Assembly: GCA_007118145.1 (NCBI GenBank)
Contig: SKSD01000083.1
Location: 1 to 39,952 of the forward strand
DNA length: 39,952 nt
Reading direction: 5' to 3'
Source: Halobacteriales archaeon
GTDB taxonomy: Archaea > Halobacteriota > Halobacteria > Halobacteriales > SKSH01
Shown: positions 8,101-15,019 of the stretch, piece by piece
How positions within the stretch are numbered: the stretch's first letter is position 1
Layout of the letters: every line of letters begins with the position of its first letter
Notes under the pieces: generated by a model
Told to the model about the DNA's origin: nothing
Databases searched by the model: none
Seen by the model: only the letters and a program-made list of their open reading frames with translations
Made by a program: the position numbers and the translations under genes

Positions 8101-9065
8101 ATAAACCCAGCACCGAGTTGATTCATCGCCTTCACGTTCAACAACTCAGCACCGGGGGCGACACCGACATACTGACCTTCACTCTCAACTCCTGAACCAG
8201 CAGCTATCCCAGCGACGTGTGTCCCGTGTCCGTTGAGGTCTTCCACCGTCTCATCATCCGAGTAATCAACCTCGTACACGACGCGATCATCGAAATCTGG
8301 GTGTGACGCATCGATCCCCGTGTCCACCACGGCGATACGCATCCCCGACCCGTCGACATCGAATGCTCGACGAGACTGTGGTGCCCGAACCCTGCCGCTC
8401 GATTGATCGAGTTCGATGACAGCCTTCCTGTCAAGTAGTAACTGGTCAACACCGGTGGTCAGGGTACCGACATCCTGGGTGGAGAGTTGTACCTTCGCGA
8501 GGGACGCACTGTGCGCATCCGTTGAGGCGAACTGTCGGTCGGCAGAGAACGCCCCAGGCCCATCTTGGTCGATGCGAGCGAAGACAGGTATCTCATCCAT
8601 CTGTTCATCAGTGTAACCGAAATCGACAAGATAGTCGATATTGAAAAACTCACGATCGAGCACGTCGAGATTAGCCTCATCCGGGATCATATACGTCCCA
8701 TCCGATTGCTCGATAATCTCGAACGCCCCGGCATCCTCCTCGGTCACCGCATAGGTGCGTTCGACAGATCCAGCAGGGTCTATCGTCCCGTCGCCTGTCG
8801 ACGTCGTCGGGATACGTCGTTCGGTGACGATCACCGTATGACCTGTGATGAGCGTGACCGTGTGTGTAATCCGATCTGGGCCATCATCACTCGGGGGATC
8901 GCCATCACCACCATCACCACCGCCGTCACCGGCGGAGGCGAGACCGGTTGAAGTAACGCCGAGACCAAATAGCGAGAGACCAACCGTCGACCCCATGAAC
9001 TGTCGCTTCGTCAGCGTGACGTGTGATACACCATCCTCAGATGTTCGTGTAGGATATTCCGACAT
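5184..9065 (-). CDS. Large secreted subtilisin-like serine protease (S8)
   Basis: A 1293-residue protein when started at ATG 9065 (MSEYPTRTSED); 23 further codons upstream are open but look non-coding. Residues 19-45 form a Tat-like signal with Lys-Arg instead of Arg-Arg (LTKRQFMGSTVGLSLFGLG), followed by a Gly/Asp linker. A propeptide-like region precedes the S8 domain, whose catalytic residues are D248 (AVVDTGID), H280 (NGHGTHVAG), oxyanion N374 (SSAGN) and S451 (GTSMSAPHVAG). About 800 residues after the catalytic domain contain beta-rich, fibronectin-like modules (VLNLGQFGSEVDISTEVTIENVG) and no clear membrane anchor or PGF-CTERM motif. It probably degrades extracellular protein. It looks monocistronic, with the IS relic just beyond its stop. 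Confidence 0.9.
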   Translation of the reverse strand: MSEYPTRTSEDGVSHVTLTKRQFMGSTVGLSLFGLGVTSTGLASAGDGGGDGGDGDPPSDDGPDRITHTVTLITGHTVIVTERRIPTTSTGDGTIDPAGSVERTYAVTEEDAGAFEIIEQSDGTYMIPDEANLDVLDREFFNIDYLVDFGYTDEQMDEIPVFARIDQDGPGAFSADRQFASTDAHSASLAKVQLSTQDVGTLTTGVDQLLLDRKAVIELDQSSGRVRAPQSRRAFDVDGSGMRIAVVDTGIDASHPDFDDRVVYEVDYSDDETVEDLNGHGTHVAGIAAGSGVESEGQYVGVAPGAELLNVKAMNQLGAGFISDIVSAIEDAVFQDADVINLSIGAPPVEDDPIVDAVNWAAEQGVTPVSSAGNLRNVDPFRTVTTPAIAEGALAVGASDEDEDPVFLSGRGPADHSYLVKPELAAPGVEITAAGSGQASLDPYITLTGTSMSAPHVAGVVALLGEHLGSIDLEMARNRLVSTADFDPDQDIYKQGGGRVDSFEALDSDLVIHDGVLNLGQFGSEVDISTEVTIENVGDDPIEVEVDVSMQNEYEGEPLDDDVDISPSDVTLDAGESKEVTLSIESTGAFGYNAGAITFTVGDTSYRTIFGFSVGLAVSINKELHDDRVAAGDFPAGELVVLWSHDGEVEMAGTLGYDGSFSTLLFRDEATVSVWSSGGMPADEDRHQYRGQGDPILTVAEGVHLDEGHTTITLDENDTVLRHLDTSKIADEPTYEAFTDDEFYAHLIGHTDEGSLSFTRGFLEPFGILRAYYSPLEADGRTNAITDWRFWPTHDDMPNFWNVDDAYHLYEPTEEIPDTDTAVEVDPDELLAEEFTYHRDLDDQRLQVNNFAIPVDTETFPTGAYGRYSWIGADRVEQTWWRTPEIASYVEAWTDDRGAVIISSRMAAWRMEPLVGSTGETVTAEYNRYPLLQRVDNTFGTVVSPAEIFQWIRLVDQSPNPFDFSTSDGGGSGHYEVFLNGELIDDHPWAGHAPVVHVTEDDAPELADLSDGDEVRIRLEAIDGSREPPMGFMTEYHIDYQVTNENRPPIVTNVTVEGLDDNHLPAGQTVVWVTVEPVQEVAEAIDPAPTQPSSITSFEAYHADGSQQLIDPWLDDDGWTEASVVYEDPSTNRYGILVEGFDELVHLAIGAENDEGNRIRMTTGNAVQLTDGVDGTLPMHTEADAINSGSRGTLPVVIEATDDIDPISDLDRDSLRFGSVSAVLGGEGATPDRVRPLGNGDLQVHFPAVDTGFETERSPAAVMLYAETADGASRLGADVVKSVRTSGNRGGRP

Positions 9066-9130
9066 TTTGTCACATGCCGCAAAGGGCGAGCGGTGGTAGA
9101 CACGGTGGGGGCATGACGATACGCCAAGGT

Positions 9131-9142
9131 TCAAAAATTTTT
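9131..9142 (-). promoter_or_regulatory. AT-rich palindrome, possible promoter element of the S8 protease gene
   Basis: CAAAAATTTTTG is a perfect 12-bp palindrome about 66 bp upstream of the protease start in otherwise GC-richer DNA. It could serve as a TATA-region element on the minus strand, giving a leader of roughly 40 nt. There is no other direct support. Confidence 0.3.
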
Positions 9143-9400
9143 GTAGTGTGCCGTATGTTTAACACCCGTCCGTTCGAATGCAACCGTTCGGTATTCCGGT
9201 TGGGAAGATCGAGTGAAGGCTTGCGACCTCGGTGTGTCAACCACAGTTTTTTTGCCCTGACTTGGTATGCTCAGATCGATCGTGTGATGAACCTCCGTCA
9301 CAAGTGCTGTGAGTCTCATGTCGGTACACGTAACGCGAACTGATGAGAGGGTGTGTCGAGCCCCCATTCTATCAGATAATCTTCATATCTGGCGAGCCCC
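9143..9400. other. Non-coding spacer between MFS and S8 genes
   Basis: No convincing gene: the open frames here lack the acidic composition of their neighbours. It contains a T7 run (9247-9253) on the plus strand with no plus-strand gene upstream. It also contains a small inverted repeat CAGATA/TATCTG (9373-9378 with 9386-9391) just beyond the MFS stop, which might mark the end of that transcript. Confidence 0.5.
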
Positions 9401-10687
9401 TCACGTGTGCTTTTCTATTGGTTCCAGTCTCCGTGTAAACTCGGACATCGCCAGCACGACGATCAATAACAAAGCGGCCATGGCGATGAGCGCCAGACCG
9501 GTGAATGCCACGAGGAAGGTGAACTGGTCAGCGATGAAGCCGACCAGGCCCGGAGAAACCGCCCCAGCCATCATCAACAAGGTCCGGACCACGCCGAGTG
9601 AACCACCGGTAGTAGCCTGTGGAACAAGCGAGACAATGTAGACATCGCGGGCTGGACGGTAACCATGAGCACCGATACCAATAGCCAACACAGCACCACC
9701 GAGTAACATGAGGCCCCGTGAGGTATCGAAATCGGTGCCGACCGTCAACATCCAGACCAAGCCGATCAGACCTGCTGTAGCACATACAACACAGACTGCC
9801 GCCGTTGGAAGGGGACCGAACCGGTCGGTGGCCTCGCCGGTCACCAACTGCGTCACACTCGCGATGAACAAGACACTGTAGAGTAAGCTGGCCACAGCAG
9901 GTGTGAGTCCACCCTCAATGACGAGCATGAGCGGGAGAAAGGCGACAAGCCCGTTATAGGCGAATGCAATGAGGACGGTCACGCCGATAAAGCCCATGAG
10001 CTTCCAGCTGCTGAACGTGTCTCGATAGATATCCCACTGGAGAACACTCCCGGTGTTCGCTGTTGTCTGCTGTGTCACCCGTGACCGAGCAGTGCGGTGT
10101 AAGAACCAGAATCCGGCCGAGAGAAACGCAACCGCGGTCATGGCAAACAGGAGTTGCCAGTTCAACACTGCGAGACCGAGGATACCAGCGACCACCAGCG
10201 GGGCTGCGACACCCCCAGATGCACCGATCGTATCGAAGATACCCAACGTCCTGCCGAACCGACTTGGATAGACGTTCGAGAGCAGGCGGACGGCGACGGT
10301 CTTGTGTGCACCTGTCCCTGCACCGATGACGGCCATTGCGACCACCAAGAGGAGGAAGGGTGGTCTGATGAGTATCAACAAACCACCAAGCGCCGCCACC
10401 ATAGCCCCACCAGTGATGACACGACTGGCACCGAATCGGTCGGCCAATACCCCAGATGGGAACTGCAAGAGTGCGTAAAGTACCATGAACGCGGAGAAGG
10501 CGAAGCCTATCTCGCTGGTCGATACGGTGTACTCCTCCTGTAATGTCTCGAAAAGCGGTGGGAATGCGTATCGGATGAACTTACCGAGAAACCACAATAT
10601 CGCAGCCAGGATAAGCACCTCGTAGAAGGCGCCGATAGAGCGAAGTCGGCCAAAGATTCGCCCGTGACGCGATGGATTTTCAGCCAC
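9401..10687 (-). CDS. MFS transporter
   Basis: A 428-residue membrane protein with about 12 hydrophobic segments in two halves separated by a polar loop (residues about 205-230). The loop after helix 2, QFPSGVLADRFGASRVI, is the major facilitator signature G-x-LADRFG-x-R, repeated in weaker form in the second half (VTGEATDRFGPLPT). RFGRTLGIFDTIGASGG resembles the motif-C region typical of exporters and anion/nitrate-type carriers. The substrate cannot be told. The gene is divergent from the M28 peptidase across 136 bp, and a TTATAC box near 10748 could serve it. Confidence 0.88.
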   Translation of the reverse strand: MAENPSRHGRIFGRLRSIGAFYEVLILAAILWFLGKFIRYAFPPLFETLQEEYTVSTSEIGFAFSAFMVLYALLQFPSGVLADRFGASRVITGGAMVAALGGLLILIRPPFLLLVVAMAVIGAGTGAHKTVAVRLLSNVYPSRFGRTLGIFDTIGASGGVAAPLVVAGILGLAVLNWQLLFAMTAVAFLSAGFWFLHRTARSRVTQQTTANTGSVLQWDIYRDTFSSWKLMGFIGVTVLIAFAYNGLVAFLPLMLVIEGGLTPAVASLLYSVLFIASVTQLVTGEATDRFGPLPTAAVCVVCATAGLIGLVWMLTVGTDFDTSRGLMLLGGAVLAIGIGAHGYRPARDVYIVSLVPQATTGGSLGVVRTLLMMAGAVSPGLVGFIADQFTFLVAFTGLALIAMAALLLIVVLAMSEFTRRLEPIEKHT

Positions 10688-10823
10688 TGTATCGTGGTGT
10701 TACAGCCTCGATGTAGGAAAACCGGACTCTTCCGGCAACATCAGAATGTTATACGTTAGTGGGTTCGGGCAAATCCAACCGCATCCTCGCAGGTTTTTTG
10801 CCTAGCTTTCCATGTAGACATAC

Positions 10824-12131
10824 ATGTCAGCGTGGGCAGGACAAACTTTCACTAGCGACACTGGTTGGGAATATCTCGAGAATCTCGTCGATATCGGCGA
10901 TCGTATGGCAGGAAGCGAAGGCGAGCGAGCGGCGGCGGAACTCACCCGCGACGTACTCAGCGAAGTCGGAGCCCGGGATGTCAGCCTCGACTCATTCGAA
11001 GTACAGGGATGGACCAGAGGCTCATCAACGATTCATGCAGGTGACACCACTCAGGCATGCATCGCGCTCCCCCGGAGTCCTTCGGGGTCTGTGCGTGGCG
11101 AGCTGGTCGATGTCGGCTTCGGGCTACCGGAGGATTTCGATACCGATCTCGAAGGGAAGATCGTGATGGCAGCCTCAAACGTCCCAGACTGGTACGATCG
11201 ATTTATCCACCGGACGGAAAAGTACTACTACGCAGTCGAGTCTGGTGCCTCGGCGTTCATCTTCCGAAACCACATCGAAGGCTGTCTCGCACCGACGGGG
11301 AGTGTCGGGAACAAGGATGAACCAATCGGTGACATACCTGCCATTGGTGTGTCCAAGGAGGTCGGTTCACGGTTGGGGCGACGGTTCGCCGGGGAGGAGG
11401 TGACCGTTGAGGTAGATGCTGACATCTACGATGCAACCAGTTACAATGTTCATGCACACCTCGGCCCCGCGACCGAGAGTGAGATACTCGTGACAAGCCA
11501 CATCGATGCCCACGATATCGCCGAGGGTGCCTGGGATAATGGTGCTGGGACGGCGATCGTGGTGGAACTCGCCAAGGCACTCGCTGCGCGAGAAGAAGCG
11601 CTGGAGACAGGTGTACGTTTCATCGCATACGGTTCAGAGGAGGTCGGCCTTTGCGGATCGGAATATGATGCGAACGTACGCGATCACGAGAGCATCAAGG
11701 CGATCGTCAACAATGATGGGGTCGTCCGAGGTCGAACCCTCAAGTTCTACACCCATGGCTTTGACGAACTGGAGGAACGGATTTCGACTATCTCAGAACG
11801 TACTGGCCACGAGGTGTGGATGTCTCCGAGGCTCGGGCCACACAGCGATCACTGGCCATATGTCACGTGGGGTGTCCCTGGCTGTCACGTGATGAGCGAG
11901 ACAGGCGAGGAGGGTCGTGGTTGGGGTCACACAGCTGCGGACACGCTCGACAAACTCGATATTCGAGACCTCCGTGAGCAGTCGTACTTCCTTACGGAGC
12001 TGGTGGTCGATCTCGCTGATGCTTCGGTCACCATCGACCATCGCGAGCCTGCTTCGATAGCCGCACAGCTCGAGGAGGAGAACCTTGCGAAGGGAATGAA
12101 GGTCATCGGATCCTGGCCATACGACGAATAG
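10824..12131 (+). CDS. M28 family zinc metallopeptidase
   Basis: A 435-residue protein. The N-terminal part (WEYLENLVDIGDRMAGSEGE) is typical of M28 aminopeptidases, and a PA-like insert spans about residues 80-200. The metal site follows: SHIDAHDIAEGAWDNGAG (His and Asp ligands, around residue 225), YGSEEVGLCGSEYD (catalytic Glu pair), NNDG (third ligand) and GWGHTAADTLDKLD (last His). All ligand motifs are present, so it should be an active dizinc exopeptidase or a close amidase relative. No signal peptide is seen, so it probably acts in the cytosol. The start ATG follows a T-rich stretch (10794-10799). Confidence 0.88.
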   Translation: MSAWAGQTFTSDTGWEYLENLVDIGDRMAGSEGERAAAELTRDVLSEVGARDVSLDSFEVQGWTRGSSTIHAGDTTQACIALPRSPSGSVRGELVDVGFGLPEDFDTDLEGKIVMAASNVPDWYDRFIHRTEKYYYAVESGASAFIFRNHIEGCLAPTGSVGNKDEPIGDIPAIGVSKEVGSRLGRRFAGEEVTVEVDADIYDATSYNVHAHLGPATESEILVTSHIDAHDIAEGAWDNGAGTAIVVELAKALAAREEALETGVRFIAYGSEEVGLCGSEYDANVRDHESIKAIVNNDGVVRGRTLKFYTHGFDELEERISTISERTGHEVWMSPRLGPHSDHWPYVTWGVPGCHVMSETGEEGRGWGHTAADTLDKLDIRDLREQSYFLTELVVDLADASVTIDHREPASIAAQLEEENLAKGMKVIGSWPYDE

Positions 12132-12239
12132 GTCGGCGAACGGAGATGCCTTGAGTATTGTAATCAAGCAGCTTCAACAGTGGCGAGTCTCATCGCAGAA
12201 GGGTACCAATCTTACATGCTTCGTCGGTGAATCCCCGAT

Positions 12240-13829
12240 ATGGACCAACAGGCGGAGGATATCGATACACATCTCAAGGAACGTGCCCTCGATGAGGCAC
12301 CCGTTGGGATCGTCATCTCGAACCCGGACATGGAAGATAATCCACTGATCTATGCCAATGCCACATTCGAGCAGTTGACTGGATACCCTCGAGATGAGAT
12401 CATCGGTCGAAATTGTAGATTCCTCCAGGGGGAAGATTCATCACAGGATGTCATCGACCAGATGCGTCACTCGATCGACGACGGTCAACCGATTTCGGTC
12501 GAACTCATCAATTACACACGAGAGGGCGATCCGTTCTGGAACGAGGTCACCATCGCTCCGATACGAGACGAACACGGTTCGATCACGAACTTCGTCGGGT
12601 TTCAGTCTGATGTCACGACCCGGAAGGAGGCTGAGTTGGAGATCGAACGGCGTCGCGAAGAGCTCGAATATCTTATCGGCCGTATCGACGGTCTCATCCA
12701 CGATATTACGGAGGCGTTGATGCGGGCAACCGGTCGAGAGGAGACCGAGCAACAGATCTGTGAACTGATCGTCGACGAGGATCCGTATACTGTCGCCTGG
12801 GTCGGTGAACTCGACATCGTATCGGAAACCATCGAGGTCACTTCGATTGCAAGCCAGGATGGACCCATCGAACCGAGCCCGGTTCCACTCACTGATGAGC
12901 ATCCAGTCTCGAGTGCCATCATTGACCAGCGTGCCGTCTCGTTCACCGAGGAGACCTATCTCGCCGCCCTCGGGGTGGACGAGATAGCCACCGCAGGTGC
13001 TGCCGCACCACTGGCGTATGGCAATCGCACGTATGGTGTACTTGTGATCCTTTCCGATGCGATCGGTTCCTTCGATGGACCGGAGTCGGTGGTGATTCGG
13101 ACACTCGGGAGGACCATCTCGACAGCGATCAACGCAGCTGAGAGTCGACGTATACTGACAGACGATACGGTATCTGTGATCGAAATCACGATCACTGATT
13201 CCACCTTCCCGTTGGTCTCCGAGGGATTAGCGACCACCAGTACGTTAGAGGGGGTGGTTTCACATGAGGACGGTTCACTCGGTATGTTCCTCTCTGTGGA
13301 GCAAGCTGGCGAGTGGTTGCAGACGGTGCTCGGTGAGCATGATACAGTTGCATCAGTGCGCACGGTGAGCAGCATTGGTGAGGACGGATTGTTTGATATC
13401 CGGTTCACGCATGACTCGATACTCTCGCAAGTGGCGTCACAGGGCGTTCGTATCACCGATGTGATTGCCGGGGATGAACAAGTTACCCTCCGACTAGACG
13501 TGCCAGCGACGATCGACCCACGGGAGGTGGTCGACCTGATCAAACAGCGTCACCCAACGAGTGACCTCATCGCGCTTCGTCAGGAGCAACGGCCGCCGAT
13601 GACACGATCTGAGTTCATGGCTGAGATTGAGGGATTGCTCACGCACCGACAACTGATGGCGTTACAGACCGCTTATTTCGGTGGATACTTCGACCCATCT
13701 CGAAAGACGACCGGGGATGAACTCGCCCAATCGATGAGTATCTCCCGTGCCACCTTCCATCAGCATCTCAGGGCTGCTGAGCGCAAGCTGGTTGGCTCAT
13801 TCCTCGATGCGTTGATCGACGCGAGTTGA
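12240..13829 (+). CDS. LOV-GAF-Bat regulator with HTH_10 domain
   Basis: A 529-residue transcription regulator. Residues about 15-130 form a PAS domain of LOV type: GRNCRFLQG places the flavin-reactive Cys at 59, with the FMN-contacting N91 (INY), N101 (FWN) and Q122 (GFQSDVT). These offsets (32, 10 and 21) equal those of plant phototropin LOV2 as I recall them (C450, N482, N492, Q513). A linker coiled coil (RKEAELEIERRREELEYL) leads to a GAF domain (about 165-305), a bacterio-opsin activator domain (about 315-460) and a C-terminal HTH_10 (LTHRQLMALQTAYFGGYFD, ISRATFHQHLRAAERKL). It is therefore a likely blue-light sensor and DNA-binding activator. It lies 184 bp upstream of crtB on the same strand; in Halobacterium, Bat activates bop and a crtB gene. 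Confidence 0.9.
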   Translation: MDQQAEDIDTHLKERALDEAPVGIVISNPDMEDNPLIYANATFEQLTGYPRDEIIGRNCRFLQGEDSSQDVIDQMRHSIDDGQPISVELINYTREGDPFWNEVTIAPIRDEHGSITNFVGFQSDVTTRKEAELEIERRREELEYLIGRIDGLIHDITEALMRATGREETEQQICELIVDEDPYTVAWVGELDIVSETIEVTSIASQDGPIEPSPVPLTDEHPVSSAIIDQRAVSFTEETYLAALGVDEIATAGAAAPLAYGNRTYGVLVILSDAIGSFDGPESVVIRTLGRTISTAINAAESRRILTDDTVSVIEITITDSTFPLVSEGLATTSTLEGVVSHEDGSLGMFLSVEQAGEWLQTVLGEHDTVASVRTVSSIGEDGLFDIRFTHDSILSQVASQGVRITDVIAGDEQVTLRLDVPATIDPREVVDLIKQRHPTSDLIALRQEQRPPMTRSEFMAEIEGLLTHRQLMALQTAYFGGYFDPSRKTTGDELAQSMSISRATFHQHLRAAERKLVGSFLDALIDAS

Positions 13830-13851
13830 TGGAGATTTTGCAGAGAGAACA

Positions 13852-13863
13852 CTTACTAGTAAG
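13852..13863. promoter_or_regulatory. CTTACTAGTAAG palindrome, candidate Bat-type activator site
   Basis: This perfect 12-bp palindrome lies between the LOV-Bat gene and crtB, 150 bp before the crtB start. On the minus strand it reads ACCTTACTAGT, which fits the Halobacterium bop UAS as I recall it (ACC, two bases, ACTAGTT). A TTATG stretch about 27 bp downstream could be the TATA element. CTAG is scarce in haloarchaeal DNA, which makes the site stand out. Confidence 0.45.
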
Positions 13864-13903
13864 GTAAGCAGCTCAACCGTATCGAGTTGTTATGCACGCT
13901 TAC

Positions 13904-14001
13904 CCGGGTTCACGGGGCTATAACAATCGCAACTCCGGCGTGAAGTACGCCCTACATCGGCGCAGGGTTTCAACCCAGCACCCCCTGTCCCGGGAACCCG
14001 G
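13904..14001 (+). other. Nested inverted repeats in the crtB leader, possible structured RNA
   Basis: An outer pair CCGGGTTC/GAACCCGG (13904-13911 with 13994-14001) encloses two hairpins: GGCGT-GAAGT-ACGCC (13937-13951) and GGGTT-TC-AACCC (13965-13976). The set would fold as a branched structure ending 12 nt before the crtB start. A CTATAA at 13918-13923 is an alternative TATA box; if used, the transcript would lack the outer 5' arm. It does not fit a tRNA. Confidence 0.35.
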
Positions 14002-14013
14002 TTTACGCCATCC

Positions 14014-15015
14014 ATGGTCAGTCGCCACGAACTCACCGTTACGAAATCCATCCAACGCTCTACTGGCCCGACGTTTCACCTTGCAACGAGGTTCCTGCCA
14101 CGTCGGATCAGGCATCAGACATACGTACTGTACGGTTTCTTCCGTGTTGCTGACGAGATAGTCGACGATCCAGATCCCCCGTCCCCGAGCGAACAGCGTG
14201 TCGCTCTGAATCACCTCCAGGAGATGGTACTCGGGGGTCGACCACCAGCCAACCCGGTACTCTCTGCCTTCGCAACCGTGTATCGAGAGACCGACATCAC
14301 CGAGACCGAGATAGAATACTTCCTCGATTCGATGCGGATGGATATCGACACAAGTGAGTACGAGACGATCGAGGAACTCGACGGATATCTTCGTGGCTCA
14401 TCCGTCGCGGTGGCGAACATGATGCTCGCGATTATGAATCCGAGTGAGCCGGAGGTGGCGAGACCGCATGCCAAAGCCCTGGGTGAAGCGTTCCAGCTGA
14501 CCAACTTCCTCCGAGATGTCCGGGAAGACATCATCGAGTACAATCGCGTGTATCTACCGAAGGCGATGATGCGACGAAACGGTGTCTTCAGACGTGAGCT
14601 CGCCGAGGGGGAAATGTCACCTCGGTTCGCCGCCGTCATGGGTGAATTACTCGAGGAAACAGAAACTCGATACCGGGCCGGGGTCGCCGGGATCAAGTAC
14701 CTGCCAGATGATTGTCAATTTCCTGTGCTCATCGCCTCGGTGTTCTATGCCGAGTACCACCGATTGATCCGCGCACAGCAGTTTGATGTGCTCACATCCC
14801 GGCCACATATCCCCCACCACCGGTACCTGTCGCTGTTGGTGCAAGCAGCCATCCACTGGTGGCGTTCTGGTGATCCCGAGGCGGTGTTCTACCGGGTGAG
14901 TGCTGTCGACCCATCGTCAGAGGTTACTGCTCATGAAGACGTGCGAAGGCTCGTCTCCCTCGGTGATATCGTCCACCGGGTGAAACGTGTGATCCCCTCT
15001 GGGTATACGAGATAA
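14014..15015 (+). CDS. crtB: Phytoene synthase
   Basis: A 333-residue trans-isoprenyl diphosphate synthase of the squalene/phytoene synthase family. It condenses two geranylgeranyl diphosphates head-to-head to phytoene, the first committed carotenoid step. The two Mg-diphosphate binding Asp motifs are intact: DEIVD at residues 47-51 (YGFFRVADEIVDDPD) and DVRED at 168-172 (NFLRDVREDIIEYNRVYLP). The start MVSRHELTVTKSIQRSTGPTF matches the usual haloarchaeal length; an in-frame TAA at 13921 and no alternative start in between support it. It leads a four-gene operon, 4 bp ahead of the desaturase. Confidence 0.93.
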   Translation: MVSRHELTVTKSIQRSTGPTFHLATRFLPRRIRHQTYVLYGFFRVADEIVDDPDPPSPSEQRVALNHLQEMVLGGRPPANPVLSAFATVYRETDITETEIEYFLDSMRMDIDTSEYETIEELDGYLRGSSVAVANMMLAIMNPSEPEVARPHAKALGEAFQLTNFLRDVREDIIEYNRVYLPKAMMRRNGVFRRELAEGEMSPRFAAVMGELLEETETRYRAGVAGIKYLPDDCQFPVLIASVFYAEYHRLIRAQQFDVLTSRPHIPHHRYLSLLVQAAIHWWRSGDPEAVFYRVSAVDPSSEVTAHEDVRRLVSLGDIVHRVKRVIPSGYTR

Positions 15016-15019
15016 TCCC

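Noticed and set aside
9247-9253. T7 run as a transcription terminator
   Set aside because: It is on the plus strand, while both flanking genes are on the minus strand; nothing upstream on plus needs a terminator.
9131-9367. 78-codon minus-strand frame between the MFS and S8 genes
   Set aside because: Rich in Ser, Thr, Arg and His and poor in acidic residues, unlike real genes here; no recognisable motif.
13904-14001. tRNA or tRNA-like gene
   Set aside because: The outer stem and hairpins do not give D, anticodon and T arms, there is no T-loop consensus on either strand and the length is too great.
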